Below, in pieces: positions 1 to 8,955 of a stretch of 64,000 bases of DNA; position 1 is the first letter of the stretch, and each line of letters starts with the position of its first letter. The notes under the pieces are model-generated. The model saw only the letters and a list, made by a program, of their open reading frames with translations, made no database searches and was not told the DNA's origin. The position numbers and the translations under genes were made by a program. The stretch lies in the NCBI GenBank assembly GCA_019828565.1, contig JAHDYR010000014.1, positions 248,001 through 312,000 of the forward strand. The letters are read 5' to 3'. Source of the DNA: Carpediemonas membranifera (Eukaryota > Fornicata).

Positions 1-156
1 AGCTTGGAGCTCGGGATGCAGTGTCCCGCCAACGCCGACGTCCTCGACTGGGTCGGTGCAAGCATCGTCAGCGAGCTCAGCACCTTCCAGTCGGCCATGG
101 TGAGTCGGCATCAGTTCCACGAGGATCATAAGGCTGTGTACGTTTCCGATCTTTGA
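1..156 (+). CDS. C-terminal end of an actin-family protein (partial)
   Basis: The first 51 codons are open from the window edge to a TGA at 154-156. The translation contains DWVGASIVSELSTFQ followed by a Met-Val-Ser-Arg step. This closely follows the actin C-terminal pattern in which a Trp-(Ile/Val)-Gly-Gly-Ser-Ile helix is followed by Leu-x-x-Phe and a Met-Trp-Ile-Ser-Lys stretch. Actin itself ends in a Lys-Cys-Phe tail, which is absent, and the second Gly of WIGGS is Ala here. An actin-related protein (Arp) is therefore more likely than conventional actin. The subclass cannot be assigned from so short a piece. The family match is what I see; the Arp assignment is inference. Confidence 0.6.
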   Translation, partial: SLELGMQCPANADVLDWVGASIVSELSTFQSAMVSRHQFHEDHKAVYVSDL

Positions 157-324
157 AGGAGCTGGGGATAAATGGACGAAGGGCTGAAAGGACTCGGGTA
201 CTTGGCTCATTGTGTGTATAGCAAGGGATGAGGTCGACGCAATCATGAGATTTTGAGAATCTCGCCTAAATTGAGCAGGCTATTTTCGACCACGGATCAA
301 ACGACGGTTAAACGAACCGAATGA

Positions 325-1299
325 ATGGGAAAGAATGCAGTTCTGCTACTACTTGCTCTTATTACCGCATCTCTCGCTGTCAGAACCTATACGATGGATT
401 GTCAGTATTCCAGCGACTACAGGGGAGAGGTACACGCTTCTATGGGCGCTAACGACGTCATCGGTGTTATAGTAACCGGTGATGCGAATCCATACACTTT
501 GGTAGACATTAGCGCCAACTTCAGCGAGCCGCTTAACGCCTTTATCGTCCCTGGAGCTGAATATGAATCTTTCCTCCATTCAACCTCGACCCTCCATGAT
601 CTAATGGGGAAAGCAACGTTGACTAGCCTCGGGAGGCGGGTTTTCACCTTCTCCAACAACATTGACACGTTCTTCAAGGACGAGACTGTTGTTGTTGTGC
701 TAAACGCCCCCGTGACTGCCAACGTCTCCATGCTGGTGACAATGACCTCGCCTGTGTCGACTGGCTGGGTCCTCATAGTATCCACTGTCATCGGGATGAC
801 TGTTTTCTTCTTCGTGCTCTACCACGCGGTGGTGTTCGCCGCTGTCGTCATTGCAACTGCGTATGCCCCGGTCAGAACAGGGCCCAAGTCCAAGTGGGTA
901 GCACTCATACGCGTGCTGATCCCGGGTGCCTCGTACAACAGTTACCTTGGCCGCCCACTCGCTGCTGTTGCTTCGCTGCTCACATTCGGCTTCTGCTTCG
1001 GACCTCTCTTCGCACTGCCCATCGTCCTGCTCCGTGTTCACCGGTACAATGGCACGCACGCGGGCCCCTCTGGCCCCAAGCCGATGCTCTTGGCTCAACG
1101 GACGAACTCAGCCATTGACCTTGATGCTATCGGGACAGTGAACGACGGCGAAACCCACGCTCCAGTTCACAGCCCCGGTCTGGACAGCATCGGGCCTGTG
1201 TCACGCCCGTGGATGCCGGTCTGGGTTGACGGAACAGCGCTGGACAGTGAAAGCGACGACCCGTCTGAGAGTGGCTGGATGCCAGGCCACGCAGGTTAA
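325..1299 (+). CDS. Membrane protein of unknown function with signal peptide
   Basis: A 324-residue protein starting at ATG 325. The first ~18 residues form a hydrophobic signal sequence. Residues ~20-140 would be lumenal or extracellular and contain several Asn-x-Ser/Thr sites. Two hydrophobic stretches at about 147-180 and 211-238 can span the membrane. The remaining ~85 residues are polar, rich in Pro, Ser and Asp, and probably cytosolic. I recognise no family. The upstream 157-324 gap holds no other gene. A TTTATAAAG motif lies about 20 nt after the stop codon, like the 3' motifs of most genes in the window. Confidence 0.6.
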   Translation: MGKNAVLLLLALITASLAVRTYTMDCQYSSDYRGEVHASMGANDVIGVIVTGDANPYTLVDISANFSEPLNAFIVPGAEYESFLHSTSTLHDLMGKATLTSLGRRVFTFSNNIDTFFKDETVVVVLNAPVTANVSMLVTMTSPVSTGWVLIVSTVIGMTVFFFVLYHAVVFAAVVIATAYAPVRTGPKSKWVALIRVLIPGASYNSYLGRPLAAVASLLTFGFCFGPLFALPIVLLRVHRYNGTHAGPSGPKPMLLAQRTNSAIDLDAIGTVNDGETHAPVHSPGLDSIGPVSRPWMPVWVDGTALDSESDDPSESGWMPGHAG

Positions 1300-1626
1300 C
1301 GGGGAGTTGTTTTGTAGTTTATAAAGGGTCGTCGACCGATCCAGTCAGAGTGGGCAATGAGATTCTCGTCGTATCTAGGAATAATCTGTGTTGACCGGGA
1401 AAGACCTTGACATACCGTTCGTATGACGGTCACTCAAGACTCACTTCGTCGAACCTTCGCCTCCCCTATGCGTGACAGGCGCTGGATAGGGTATAGAATG
1501 AAGATACTCTCATTGATTCGGAGAATCAATGATCAAAAGATATGATTTGAACAAGATTAGTGTGCTGTGCAGAATACTGCTTTGGGAAACTGCGTTATTT
1601 CGTCGACACGCTTCGACGATCATTTA
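1300..1626. other. Intergenic region
   Basis: Holds the presumed 3' end of the upstream gene (TATAAAG near 1320) and an AT-rich stretch at about 1480-1560 just before the ammonium transporter, which probably contains its promoter. I see no RNA gene or repeat. Confidence 0.5.
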
Positions 1627-3270
1627 ATGACGACAATCGCGGAATTAGAAGCTCAAATCGTCGCGATGAAAGCCGTCTCGGACCGGAACTTCCTTCTGAG
1701 ATCGGCATTCACGGTATTAACGATGCAAGGCGGCTTTGCAGCGCTTGAAGCCGGTTGTGTACGCAAGCGGAACTCGGCAAACATTATGGCGAAGAACCTG
1801 ACTGATATTGGCGTTGGAGCTATATCCTACTGGGCTCTGGGTTACGGCCTCTCCTATGGGATCCATGACGGATGGTCTAACGGCTTTGCTGGCACCGCAG
1901 ACTTCTTCATCAGCTCGGAATCGGAGCATCTTGCCGCCTGGGTGTTCCAGTTCTCTTTTGCAGCGACGGCTTCAACCATTGTGTCAGGCGCGTGGGCTGA
2001 GCGCACCAAGTTCTCCTTCTACGTCTTCTTTTCATTCCTCCTCAATCTCTTCGTCTACCCCATCGCCGCCCACTGGATCTGGGCCTCGGACGGCTTCTTC
2101 GCGAAGGACTCCCCCAACAATCCGTTCCCCGAGGGTACAGCCGACTTTGCTGGTGGCACCGTTGTCCATCTCCTGGGTGGCACCGCAGGACTTGTTGGCA
2201 CCATCATCCTCAAGCCCAGACACCAGCGCTTCACGTCCGATGACTGGGATGTAGTCGACCCGTTCCAGATGATCCTCGGTCTTTTCGTGCTCTTCTGGGG
2301 CTGGTACGGCTTCAACTCAGGGTCAACTCAGGGTCTCTCCGGGAACAGGGACTATGTTGCAGCCACTGTCTGTCTGAACACCACCATCAGTGCCGGGGGC
2401 GCGCTGCTGGTGTCCATCATGTTCTGTCTGATCAAGAGCCGGGGGAAGGTCGTCGACATCGCCACCATGGTCAACGCCACCCTTGCCGGCCTGGTCGGCA
2501 TCACTCCCGCCTGTGCGTTTGTGTCAGCCCCTGCATCCATCGGGATCGGCGTCATCACCTGCTGCACGGTCCTCACGGCTGACTTCCTCCTCCCCAAGCT
2601 CCGCATCGACGACCCTGTATCTGCCTTCCCTGTCCACGGCGTGGGGGGCATCACTGGCATGCTCCTGACAGGCATATTCGCCCAACCTGATGCACACAAC
2701 GTCTACAACTACAAGGGCCTCATTCACGGCGGAGGATTCTGGCTTCTCTTCATGCAGCTGACCTCGTGTCTCTGTGTCATTGCCTGGACGGCCGTATGCA
2801 CCGTCCTCATCGTCCTCCCCGCTCGCCTGCTTGGCATGGTGAGGGTATCCATTGCCGACGAAGTCCGGGGGCTTGACTACTCTGAGCACAGGGTGGGTCA
2901 GAGTGACATGGAGAAGTCTGTAATGCAGCGTATCACCAAGTATATCGAGACAATCACTAATGACAAAAAGACTATGCTCAATCCATCCGCATCTGGTGGT
3001 GGTCTTGATCAGATGTCGGATTTCGGTGACAATGGCTTCACGTCCCACTTCAGCGGCAGCGGCAGGCCCGAGCACGTATCCGATGCCGAGATTGCCCGCA
3101 TTGTTCAGATGACTCACCCCCTTCATACCGAGTCGATCAGAACATTCGACACCATCGATGAGCTCGAACTTCTGCCAGGCCAGAGTGAGCATCCCAGTGG
3201 CAGCAGCATTGCTAATGGTATCGAGTTCACAGCGGCGTCCTCTGTGCTCGATGCTGACGAGTCGGCATAG
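1627..3270 (+). CDS. Ammonium transporter (Amt/Mep/Rh family)
   Basis: A 547-residue multi-pass channel for ammonium/ammonia in the plasma or vacuolar membrane. Family landmarks are clear: MQGGFAALEAG in the first core helix, NIMAKNLTDIGVGA, and both pore histidines of the Amt twin-His motif in FAGGTVVHLLGG and AFPVHGVGGITGM. The hydrophobic core ends near residue 410. The cytosolic tail starts with a RVSIADEVRGLDYSEH segment that matches the conserved Amt C-terminal regulatory region, where plant AMT1 proteins are phosphorylated. A ~130-residue Ser-rich extension follows. I chose ATG 1627 because upstream codons in frame contain only a GTG. The length is slightly above bacterial AmtB because of the tail. 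Confidence 0.95.
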   Translation: MTTIAELEAQIVAMKAVSDRNFLLRSAFTVLTMQGGFAALEAGCVRKRNSANIMAKNLTDIGVGAISYWALGYGLSYGIHDGWSNGFAGTADFFISSESEHLAAWVFQFSFAATASTIVSGAWAERTKFSFYVFFSFLLNLFVYPIAAHWIWASDGFFAKDSPNNPFPEGTADFAGGTVVHLLGGTAGLVGTIILKPRHQRFTSDDWDVVDPFQMILGLFVLFWGWYGFNSGSTQGLSGNRDYVAATVCLNTTISAGGALLVSIMFCLIKSRGKVVDIATMVNATLAGLVGITPACAFVSAPASIGIGVITCCTVLTADFLLPKLRIDDPVSAFPVHGVGGITGMLLTGIFAQPDAHNVYNYKGLIHGGGFWLLFMQLTSCLCVIAWTAVCTVLIVLPARLLGMVRVSIADEVRGLDYSEHRVGQSDMEKSVMQRITKYIETITNDKKTMLNPSASGGGLDQMSDFGDNGFTSHFSGSGRPEHVSDAEIARIVQMTHPLHTESIRTFDTIDELELLPGQSEHPSGSSIANGIEFTAASSVLDADESA

Positions 3271-3862
3271 GTCTATTGTAAAATTGTACTTTATGGTGAG
3301 TGTAATAGAGGCGATCTAGGCATTCATGTGTGAGTCGGCCAAGTCTCACTAAACCCACGGGGCAGCAGACCATTTGGTATGGTCCAAGCCTGTGGACTAT
3401 CTCGCTACGCACGGCAGGCTGATGGCAACATAACCACACTCTTCATATCTAATAGCATGCCGTTTCAGACGCGGCTGATCGGGCCGACCTTTTAACCTTG
3501 AGCCCTGACCGAGCAGACCAGGGGAATGTGAGGTCAACCCAACGTAAACGAGTGCAAACCAGAGCCAGAACTTCACTCAACCACTGCTATTCCAACCCTG
3601 CTGATGGTCAGAGATTCTCGGGGTCTCATTGAAATATCACGGCGGCGATCACACTCGACCCGAGCAACGTGGTAAACGAGGGAAACGTCAGGGAATGTTC
3701 ACACTCAGCAAGGGCGACAGCGAGATCGAATACGAGGCGGTATGTGACCCTTTAGCACATCGTCTCCGGGGTTCCAACGTCAGTCTTTCCCTGAATCGCG
3801 ACGATCAATCAAAATGAGATTTGATCGGAGCTTATCGCCTGTTTCCGTTTCTGGGCACCAGA
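3271..3862. other. Intergenic region
   Basis: A 592-bp gap between two rightward genes. A small open frame at 3629-3817 is not convincing: it has no family resemblance and ends just before the ELMO gene. A TTGTAAAAT motif near 3280 is probably the 3' signal of the transporter gene. No RNA gene seen. Confidence 0.45.
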
Positions 3863-4705
3863 ATGTCGCTGCTGCCGTTTGATTTGAAGTTCTCGCCTAG
3901 ACCAACGCCTTTTATCTCCAGGGCGTTTGCTACGATCCGCCGGCTTCTCGGTCGCCTGATTCCATTACTGAGTGCTGAAAACTCCCTTATACGAAGCCTG
4001 GTACGCTCAAAACTCGACATCGACGACTTCGTAGACATGTTCATCCTCCACATGTTCCGTATTTGCCCGAGCCTTCGTTCTTTCGACCCGTTTACTCCCA
4101 CTTCATCGTGGACAACCCAGCTTGTCATCCAGCAGCGTCTTGAGATCGCCATGGGACGCATCAAGGAGGCCTATATGCTCATGGACTCAGTGCATACTAA
4201 CGCCGTGCCCCTTGAGTCCAACCCCACGCACGATGCCATGCTCTCCAAGCTGGCCTCCGTCCTTGCCCAGTACAGGACCAATGGCCACCCCGAGGCGACC
4301 TGGGAGGACATCGGTTTCCAGCGACCCGACTCACCGCGGACAGACTTCAGACAGGACGGCCATCTCTGCCTGATGCTCATGGTGTCTGTCCATTGGACAA
4401 TGCCAGACGCCTTCTTCGCAATGATCGACGCGGCCAACACCGCTGTGCCCGCCTACCCCTTTGCCCTCGCCTTCATCCACATGGTCATCCTGCTTCACAT
4501 GACCATGGATCGCACTCCGTTGCTGCTCAGGCGGGCAGGGGCCGCGGAGGTGATCAAGATCGACACCGTCGTCGCGCCTGCTTTGGTAGAAATGATGTCG
4601 TCATTCCACAGCTACTGGTCAGCCCACCCCCCGTCGTCGCTGTTCGGATTTAACGAAGTATTCCACACCTGGGCCCAGGAGTTTATTTATGAGTGTTTTG
4701 AGTGA
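3863..4705 (+). CDS. ELMO/CED-12 domain protein
   Basis: A 280-residue protein made almost entirely of one ELMO domain. The diagnostic block WEDIGFQRPDSPRTDFRQDG at about residues 147-166 matches the ELMOD signature W..IGFQG.DP.TDFRG.G. In the ELMOD branch the Arg of this block is needed for GTPase-activating action on Arl-type small GTPases. ELMO proteins proper instead work with DOCK exchange factors on Rac. The short, single-domain layout favours an ELMOD-type Arl GAP controlling membrane or cytoskeletal traffic. ATG 3863 is the first in-frame ATG after an in-frame TGA at 3815. The function is from the family, not shown here. Confidence 0.85.
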   Translation: MSLLPFDLKFSPRPTPFISRAFATIRRLLGRLIPLLSAENSLIRSLVRSKLDIDDFVDMFILHMFRICPSLRSFDPFTPTSSWTTQLVIQQRLEIAMGRIKEAYMLMDSVHTNAVPLESNPTHDAMLSKLASVLAQYRTNGHPEATWEDIGFQRPDSPRTDFRQDGHLCLMLMVSVHWTMPDAFFAMIDAANTAVPAYPFALAFIHMVILLHMTMDRTPLLLRRAGAAEVIKIDTVVAPALVEMMSSFHSYWSAHPPSSLFGFNEVFHTWAQEFIYECFE

Positions 4706-4761
4706 ACGATCGTTGATACACCCAGTTTAGTGATAATTTAGTGAAATAGGATAAAATATCT

Positions 4762-6354
4762 CTATAGCGGCACCAGCAGGCCGACTGTCATTCCGAGCTG
4801 CTGCCAGCCCTCGCCCTTGGAGGAGCACTCGCTGTACAGCAGCTCCAACAAGGGTCTCTTCCAACCGCTGGCACGGAGATAGTTCACGAGTGGTGCAATC
4901 TCATCATGGTGGGTCATCGCATGGTGGGCGAGCCCGCGGACGTCGTTGTAGGCTTGGATGACCTTCGTCATCACATCGCGTGCTTTCATGACCGACCGTA
5001 AGGCGCTCTCCAGACCGTCCGACTGCCTTGTTGACTCCATGTGGAAATCTGCCGCGATCCTGTCAATCTCGTACGGTATCGCGTGCGACTGATCGACCAA
5101 CACAGATCCGCTGGGTCGGTCGAGATCAACGAGGAAGTAGTTGTCGGGCATGTCGGGCAGCCGGGCCGGGCGAGCTGGCCTCTTCGCCCTTGTCGACTTG
5201 GGTGTGATCAAATGATGCGAGGCAAGTACAGATGCATGATACAGGGACGGGTCCGGATCCGGGATTTCATATCCAGGATCTTCAATAATCTGATACATAT
5301 CTGGGATATTAAACCAGAGTGCATTGTCATCGATCCTAGATAGCGTCGGGAACAAGTCAAGCCCGCTATCGCCGTGGAGGAAGAGGTTGTTCCACTGGGT
5401 TTGGGTCAAGTCGAGGTAGACTTTGGGTTCCTCGCCAGCTGGGACGGAGAAGGACTCTCCCAGAGCTGCGGCAGCCATGGAGATCTGCTCTGGCGTGACA
5501 TGTTGGGCGGGCTCATAAACTATGGCTGGTCTGTCCTGGGGCAGGGTACTGAGGAACATCAGGTCATCTCCATGGGCTGAGGGGCCGTTCAGCTGAGTCA
5601 GGGCCCTGCTGTGGAGCTGGAATATCCGGGCGAACCGGGCAAATACCATGGCTGAAACTGGGGCGGCGGACCGGATGAGGATGGATCTGTTGGACAGCAT
5701 GGCGAGCATAAATTGTCCAAGCTGCTTACCCAGGCGCCTCGCAGTGTATGCCACGTAGTCGATGGTGATATACGGCCACACATGCAGTGAGATGGCCAGC
5801 GTCCGCTGCCGCCCCTCCCTAAGAACCTGACCAGCGCAGTCCAGGTAGGCGTCCATGTCGGGTGATAGCCACCGCCAGACGTCTGTGTACTCGTCCTCCA
5901 CGTCGTACAGCACTAGCACGATGAAGTATTGCTTCACCGGCAAGAAGGCATGCACGGGGGCGAGGCGGGCGGGAGCGACGTACCGGTTGTCACCAATAGA
6001 CGCTGATAAACCGGACTTGGCGGGGTCTGGGGTGATTGGGCGCATGTCTGTCATCGTGGTGATGGACGAGGACCGCGAGCTCTTCCGGGTCAGCGATTGT
6101 ACTGTGTCGACGTCGAAACGCCGGCCATAGCAGAGTGTGTGAATCCGACGGCCATGTCTCTCTAACGCAATCTCAAACGATGTGCCGTCATGCTGTAAAC
6201 TGGCTGAGTTTGCTGACAGATAGTTCTGCAGCCATCTGTCGCTGTCTGGCTCCATATCTGTGTCTCGCACAAGAAAGAACTCTCGCGCAGGCCCTTTTCT
6301 ACCACCATTGTGTGGCGTGACAATCTCATAGCACGCATGATAAGCACGTACCAT
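4762..6354 (-). CDS. Conserved-looking protein of unknown function
   Basis: A 530-residue leftward protein with an ATG at 6354. It has no signal peptide and no clear membrane segment. Residues ~135-270 alternate hydrophobic strands and amphipathic helices (for example a FIVLVLYDVEDEY stretch), suggesting a compact alpha/beta domain. Residues ~390-410 are Arg/Ala/Pro-rich and probably disordered. The last 100 residues look helical. I do not recognise a family; remote longin-type domains are one possibility to test. It is convergent with the ELMO gene, with 56 bp between the two stop codons. Codon use is as GC-rich as in the neighbours, so it looks like a real gene. Confidence 0.6.
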   Translation of the reverse strand: MVRAYHACYEIVTPHNGGRKGPAREFFLVRDTDMEPDSDRWLQNYLSANSASLQHDGTSFEIALERHGRRIHTLCYGRRFDVDTVQSLTRKSSRSSSITTMTDMRPITPDPAKSGLSASIGDNRYVAPARLAPVHAFLPVKQYFIVLVLYDVEDEYTDVWRWLSPDMDAYLDCAGQVLREGRQRTLAISLHVWPYITIDYVAYTARRLGKQLGQFMLAMLSNRSILIRSAAPVSAMVFARFARIFQLHSRALTQLNGPSAHGDDLMFLSTLPQDRPAIVYEPAQHVTPEQISMAAAALGESFSVPAGEEPKVYLDLTQTQWNNLFLHGDSGLDLFPTLSRIDDNALWFNIPDMYQIIEDPGYEIPDPDPSLYHASVLASHHLITPKSTRAKRPARPARLPDMPDNYFLVDLDRPSGSVLVDQSHAIPYEIDRIAADFHMESTRQSDGLESALRSVMKARDVMTKVIQAYNDVRGLAHHAMTHHDEIAPLVNYLRASGWKRPLLELLYSECSSKGEGWQQLGMTVGLLVPL

Positions 6355-6489
6355 TGTTTTGGACCACGCTGTTGTGAGATGTGCAAATCTGGCAAATCAT
6401 GAAACCGCTGTATCCGTCTCATCTCGCCCCTCAGGAACCCTCCTCGACCATCACACGTCTCTACTGAATATTTATAAGTCACAGGAAAT

Positions 6490-7803
6490 CTACACGGTGT
6501 CCTCCTCGATGGTCCGGATGACCATGCCAGAGAGCAGCTTGGGCAGCAGGTACGTGCTCTTGGGGGGGCAAATGGCGCCGGCGTCGGCAACCTTGAACAG
6601 CTGCTCCATGGTCAGGGGGAACACAGCGAAGCCGCAGGCGTTCTTGTCCTTGTTGGCGTCGGCGACCTTCTCCATGCCGTGGAGGCCGCGGTCGCCACCG
6701 ACAAAGCGGATGATCTCCGAGGTGCGGAGGTTCTTGATGCCGAAGAAGGGGTCGAGGATGAGCTTCGTCAGGATCTCGGCGTCGATCGAGTCGATGGGGT
6801 GGCTGTCGTCCACGGGGTTGGTCAGGGTGAGGCGGAACCACTCGCCCTCCATGTAGAAGCCGAACTCGTGCATCTTGGTAGGCTTGGCGTGGTGAGCGGG
6901 GGCCAGGCTGTGCTCGGTGTCGGGCTTGCCGGCGTCCTGGACACCGAGGGACTCGACCTTGAAGTACTTCTCGAGCTCGGCGAGGACCTCCGCCTTGGTG
7001 TAGGGGCTGTCGATGATGACGCGGTTGTAGTCGAAGATGGCGAGCTGGTCGTGGGGGAAGATCACGCTCAAGAACCAGCGGGCGGGGTGCGACTCGGGGA
7101 GGGTCACGCCCTGGGCCTCGGCCTCTTTGATGCGGCGCTGGCCGACCTTAAAGGCGGACTCGGAGCGGTGGTGGCCGTCGCAGATGTACAGGGAGTCAAC
7201 AGTGCCGAAGAGCTCGATGACGCGCTCATAGTTGGCGGGGTCGATGCGCCAGATGGTGTGCTCGGTCTCGTCGCACTCGGCGCAGGGGATCTGGAAGATG
7301 GGCTCGGTCTTAACGGTCTCGTCGAGGATGGCGGTCAGGTCCTCGCGGGCCTTGTAGGCGAGATAGACGGGGCCGACGTTGGCGTTCTGGGTGTCGACCA
7401 TCCGGACACGGTCCTGCTCCTTCTTCTCGACAGTCACCTCGTGCTTCTTGATGGCGCCGGAAGCATAGTCAGCAACGGCAGTGAGGGCAACGAAGCCAGT
7501 CTGGGCGTGACCGGCCTTGGCCTGGCGGTAGGCATAGATCTGGGGCTGCTCATCACGGACGAGCTTGCCGTCCTCGATGAAACGCTGAAGGTTGTCCCGG
7601 CCGGTGGCGTACACGATGTCGCTGTAGGGATCAGTGCCCTTGGGAAGATCGATATCGGGCTTGTTCAGGTGGAGAACTGAATCAGGGTTCTTATCACCGA
7701 TAACGCGGGCCTCAGAGGAGGAAATGACGTCGTATGGGGGGCCGGGAAGCGTCTGGCGGCAATCGGCGCCGGGAATCCATCCACGGAAAGACTTAACCTT
7801 CAT
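6490..7803 (-). CDS. DUF1015 family protein (SerK/ParB-like fold)
   Basis: A 437-residue protein starting at ATG 7803. N-terminal features (FRGWIPG, then PPYDVISSSEA) and the central CDGHHRSESA motif are hallmarks of DUF1015. The Asp-Gly-His-His-Arg motif lies in the nucleotide-binding region of the ParB/SerK-like fold. Some relatives are reported or predicted to phosphorylate free serine, feeding cysteine synthesis. That role is a family-based suggestion only. The family is common in bacteria and patchy in anaerobic protists, so lateral acquisition is plausible. The C-terminal half contains a FGIKNLRTSEIIRFVGGDRG segment also typical of the family. A TTATAAAT motif follows the stop within ~15 nt on the minus strand. 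Confidence 0.85.
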   Translation of the reverse strand: MKVKSFRGWIPGADCRQTLPGPPYDVISSSEARVIGDKNPDSVLHLNKPDIDLPKGTDPYSDIVYATGRDNLQRFIEDGKLVRDEQPQIYAYRQAKAGHAQTGFVALTAVADYASGAIKKHEVTVEKKEQDRVRMVDTQNANVGPVYLAYKAREDLTAILDETVKTEPIFQIPCAECDETEHTIWRIDPANYERVIELFGTVDSLYICDGHHRSESAFKVGQRRIKEAEAQGVTLPESHPARWFLSVIFPHDQLAIFDYNRVIIDSPYTKAEVLAELEKYFKVESLGVQDAGKPDTEHSLAPAHHAKPTKMHEFGFYMEGEWFRLTLTNPVDDSHPIDSIDAEILTKLILDPFFGIKNLRTSEIIRFVGGDRGLHGMEKVADANKDKNACGFAVFPLTMEQLFKVADAGAICPPKSTYLLPKLLSGMVIRTIEEDTV

Positions 7804-8081
7804 TTCGATCGAAGAGTAGTTCTGAAAGGTCAACGAGCGTCCAGTCTCCTAATTTCTCGTCACAATCTTACAGTCGCAGAGTCAAAGATTTGATGGTCAT
7901 AATGACATATGCGTCCGTGGACATACACTGTCTGGGCTGGGTATTCCAGGAGCGTCATTTCGGATCACCATCGAACACAGCCTGTTCAGGCAATCAGGTG
8001 TGATCGTCGAAACCAGGCCTTGCACCAATACTAGGCCCAGCCAAACAATAATGCAGCTACCGGCCATGTACTAACCCATAT

Positions 8082-8782
8082 TTATTCGAACAGCTGCACC
8101 CGGAGCTGATCGAGCTGGTCTTCGACAATCTGGTTCAAACGCGCATCAAAAGTGCAGTCTATGTGCACAGACCCGGTATCGTTGGTCAGAATCACACCAC
8201 CGGCACAGTAGCCGTCGATGTCATCAATCGACTCGGCCTTAGCGGGTGGCGCCGGGGGAAGGGGTTGCTCCGACAACGTCGCAGTGTAATCCTCGCCGGC
8301 CTCCGCACACGCGCCGGCAATGGCAGCGGTGGCCTTATCCGCGTCACCGGGCCGAGCTCTGACGAGGTATGCCCCCGGGCCGTATGCCGTCATGCCCTGA
8401 ACGAGGAGCTTCTTAAGGATGGCAGTGTATTCCCCGGTCTCCGCTACCTTCACAAGCTGTGCATGCGCCTTGAAGATCGCGTCTTCGAGGACAGCTTGTC
8501 TCTTCTCCAGCTCGAGCATGCGGGACTCGTTCATTGTTCGGGAGTGCTTGATCCGAATGTCGCGGAGTGCAGTTACAGCCTTCTTTTTGTACATAGCAGC
8601 AAGCTTCTTGCGCTCAGCTTCAATTTGCCGAAGCTTCTCCTGGTTGGCATGCTCGCGAGCGCTCATGGTGATCTCATTGACGACTTCGTTCGCCTCGTTC
8701 TCAATAAACTTGATCATCTTTGCTATCTGTGCCTCCACTGCGTAATTAGCAACGTTGGGAGCATACCTTGCTTTGTGTTCAT
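8082..8782 (-). CDS. V-type ATPase subunit E, with one 29-nt intron
   Basis: Exons are 8767-8782 and 8082-8737 on the minus strand, giving 223 residues. Subunit E is part of the peripheral stalk that ties the V1 motor to the membrane sector. The N-terminus after splicing reads MNTKQVEAQIAKMIKFIE, the expected start of subunit E (Gln-Ile-x-x-Met-x-x-Phe-Ile-Glu). A long helix with LRQIEAERKK and the globular C-terminal domain with a GGVILTNDTG block follow. Without splicing, the only start for the main frame would be a GTG. Reading through the intron shifts the frame and hits TAG. Subunit d of the same complex lies at 33087-34184. Confidence 0.93.
8738..8766 (-). other. 29-nt spliceosomal intron in V-ATPase subunit E
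   Basis: On the minus strand the intron begins GTATGC and ends TTACGCAG, with a possible branch site GCTAAT. Exon 1 is only 16 nt (ATG plus five codons). Removing exactly 29 nt joins the two parts of the subunit E start; retention gives a premature stop. Seen from reading frames and family conservation, not from transcripts. Confidence 0.85.
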
Positions 8783-8955
8783 CTTTATGGCGGAGATATC
8801 GTTCCTGTGGGTGCTCAGCTTTTTTTCTGGAAAAAAATAGGACCCAGCCAAGAGGATCTATGCGCCTAGCTGCCTAGTCGTACACCCAAACACCCTGCCT
8901 TGGCCGGTTAGGTAGCGCATTAAAGTTTGGAGCCCCTTCCAGACGTCCAAAACAA

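Noticed and set aside
3629-3817. Small rightward frame upstream of the ELMO gene, containing a GTATGT that looks like a 5' splice site
   Set aside because: No 3' site at a usual distance gives a frame joining it to the ELMO protein, and the peptide has no similarity to anything.
6679-7680. A 333-codon rightward frame opposite the DUF1015 gene
   Set aside because: It is the mirror of a GC-rich real gene; the translation is a low-complexity Val/Leu/Gly/Asp mix typical of antisense GC3 bias.
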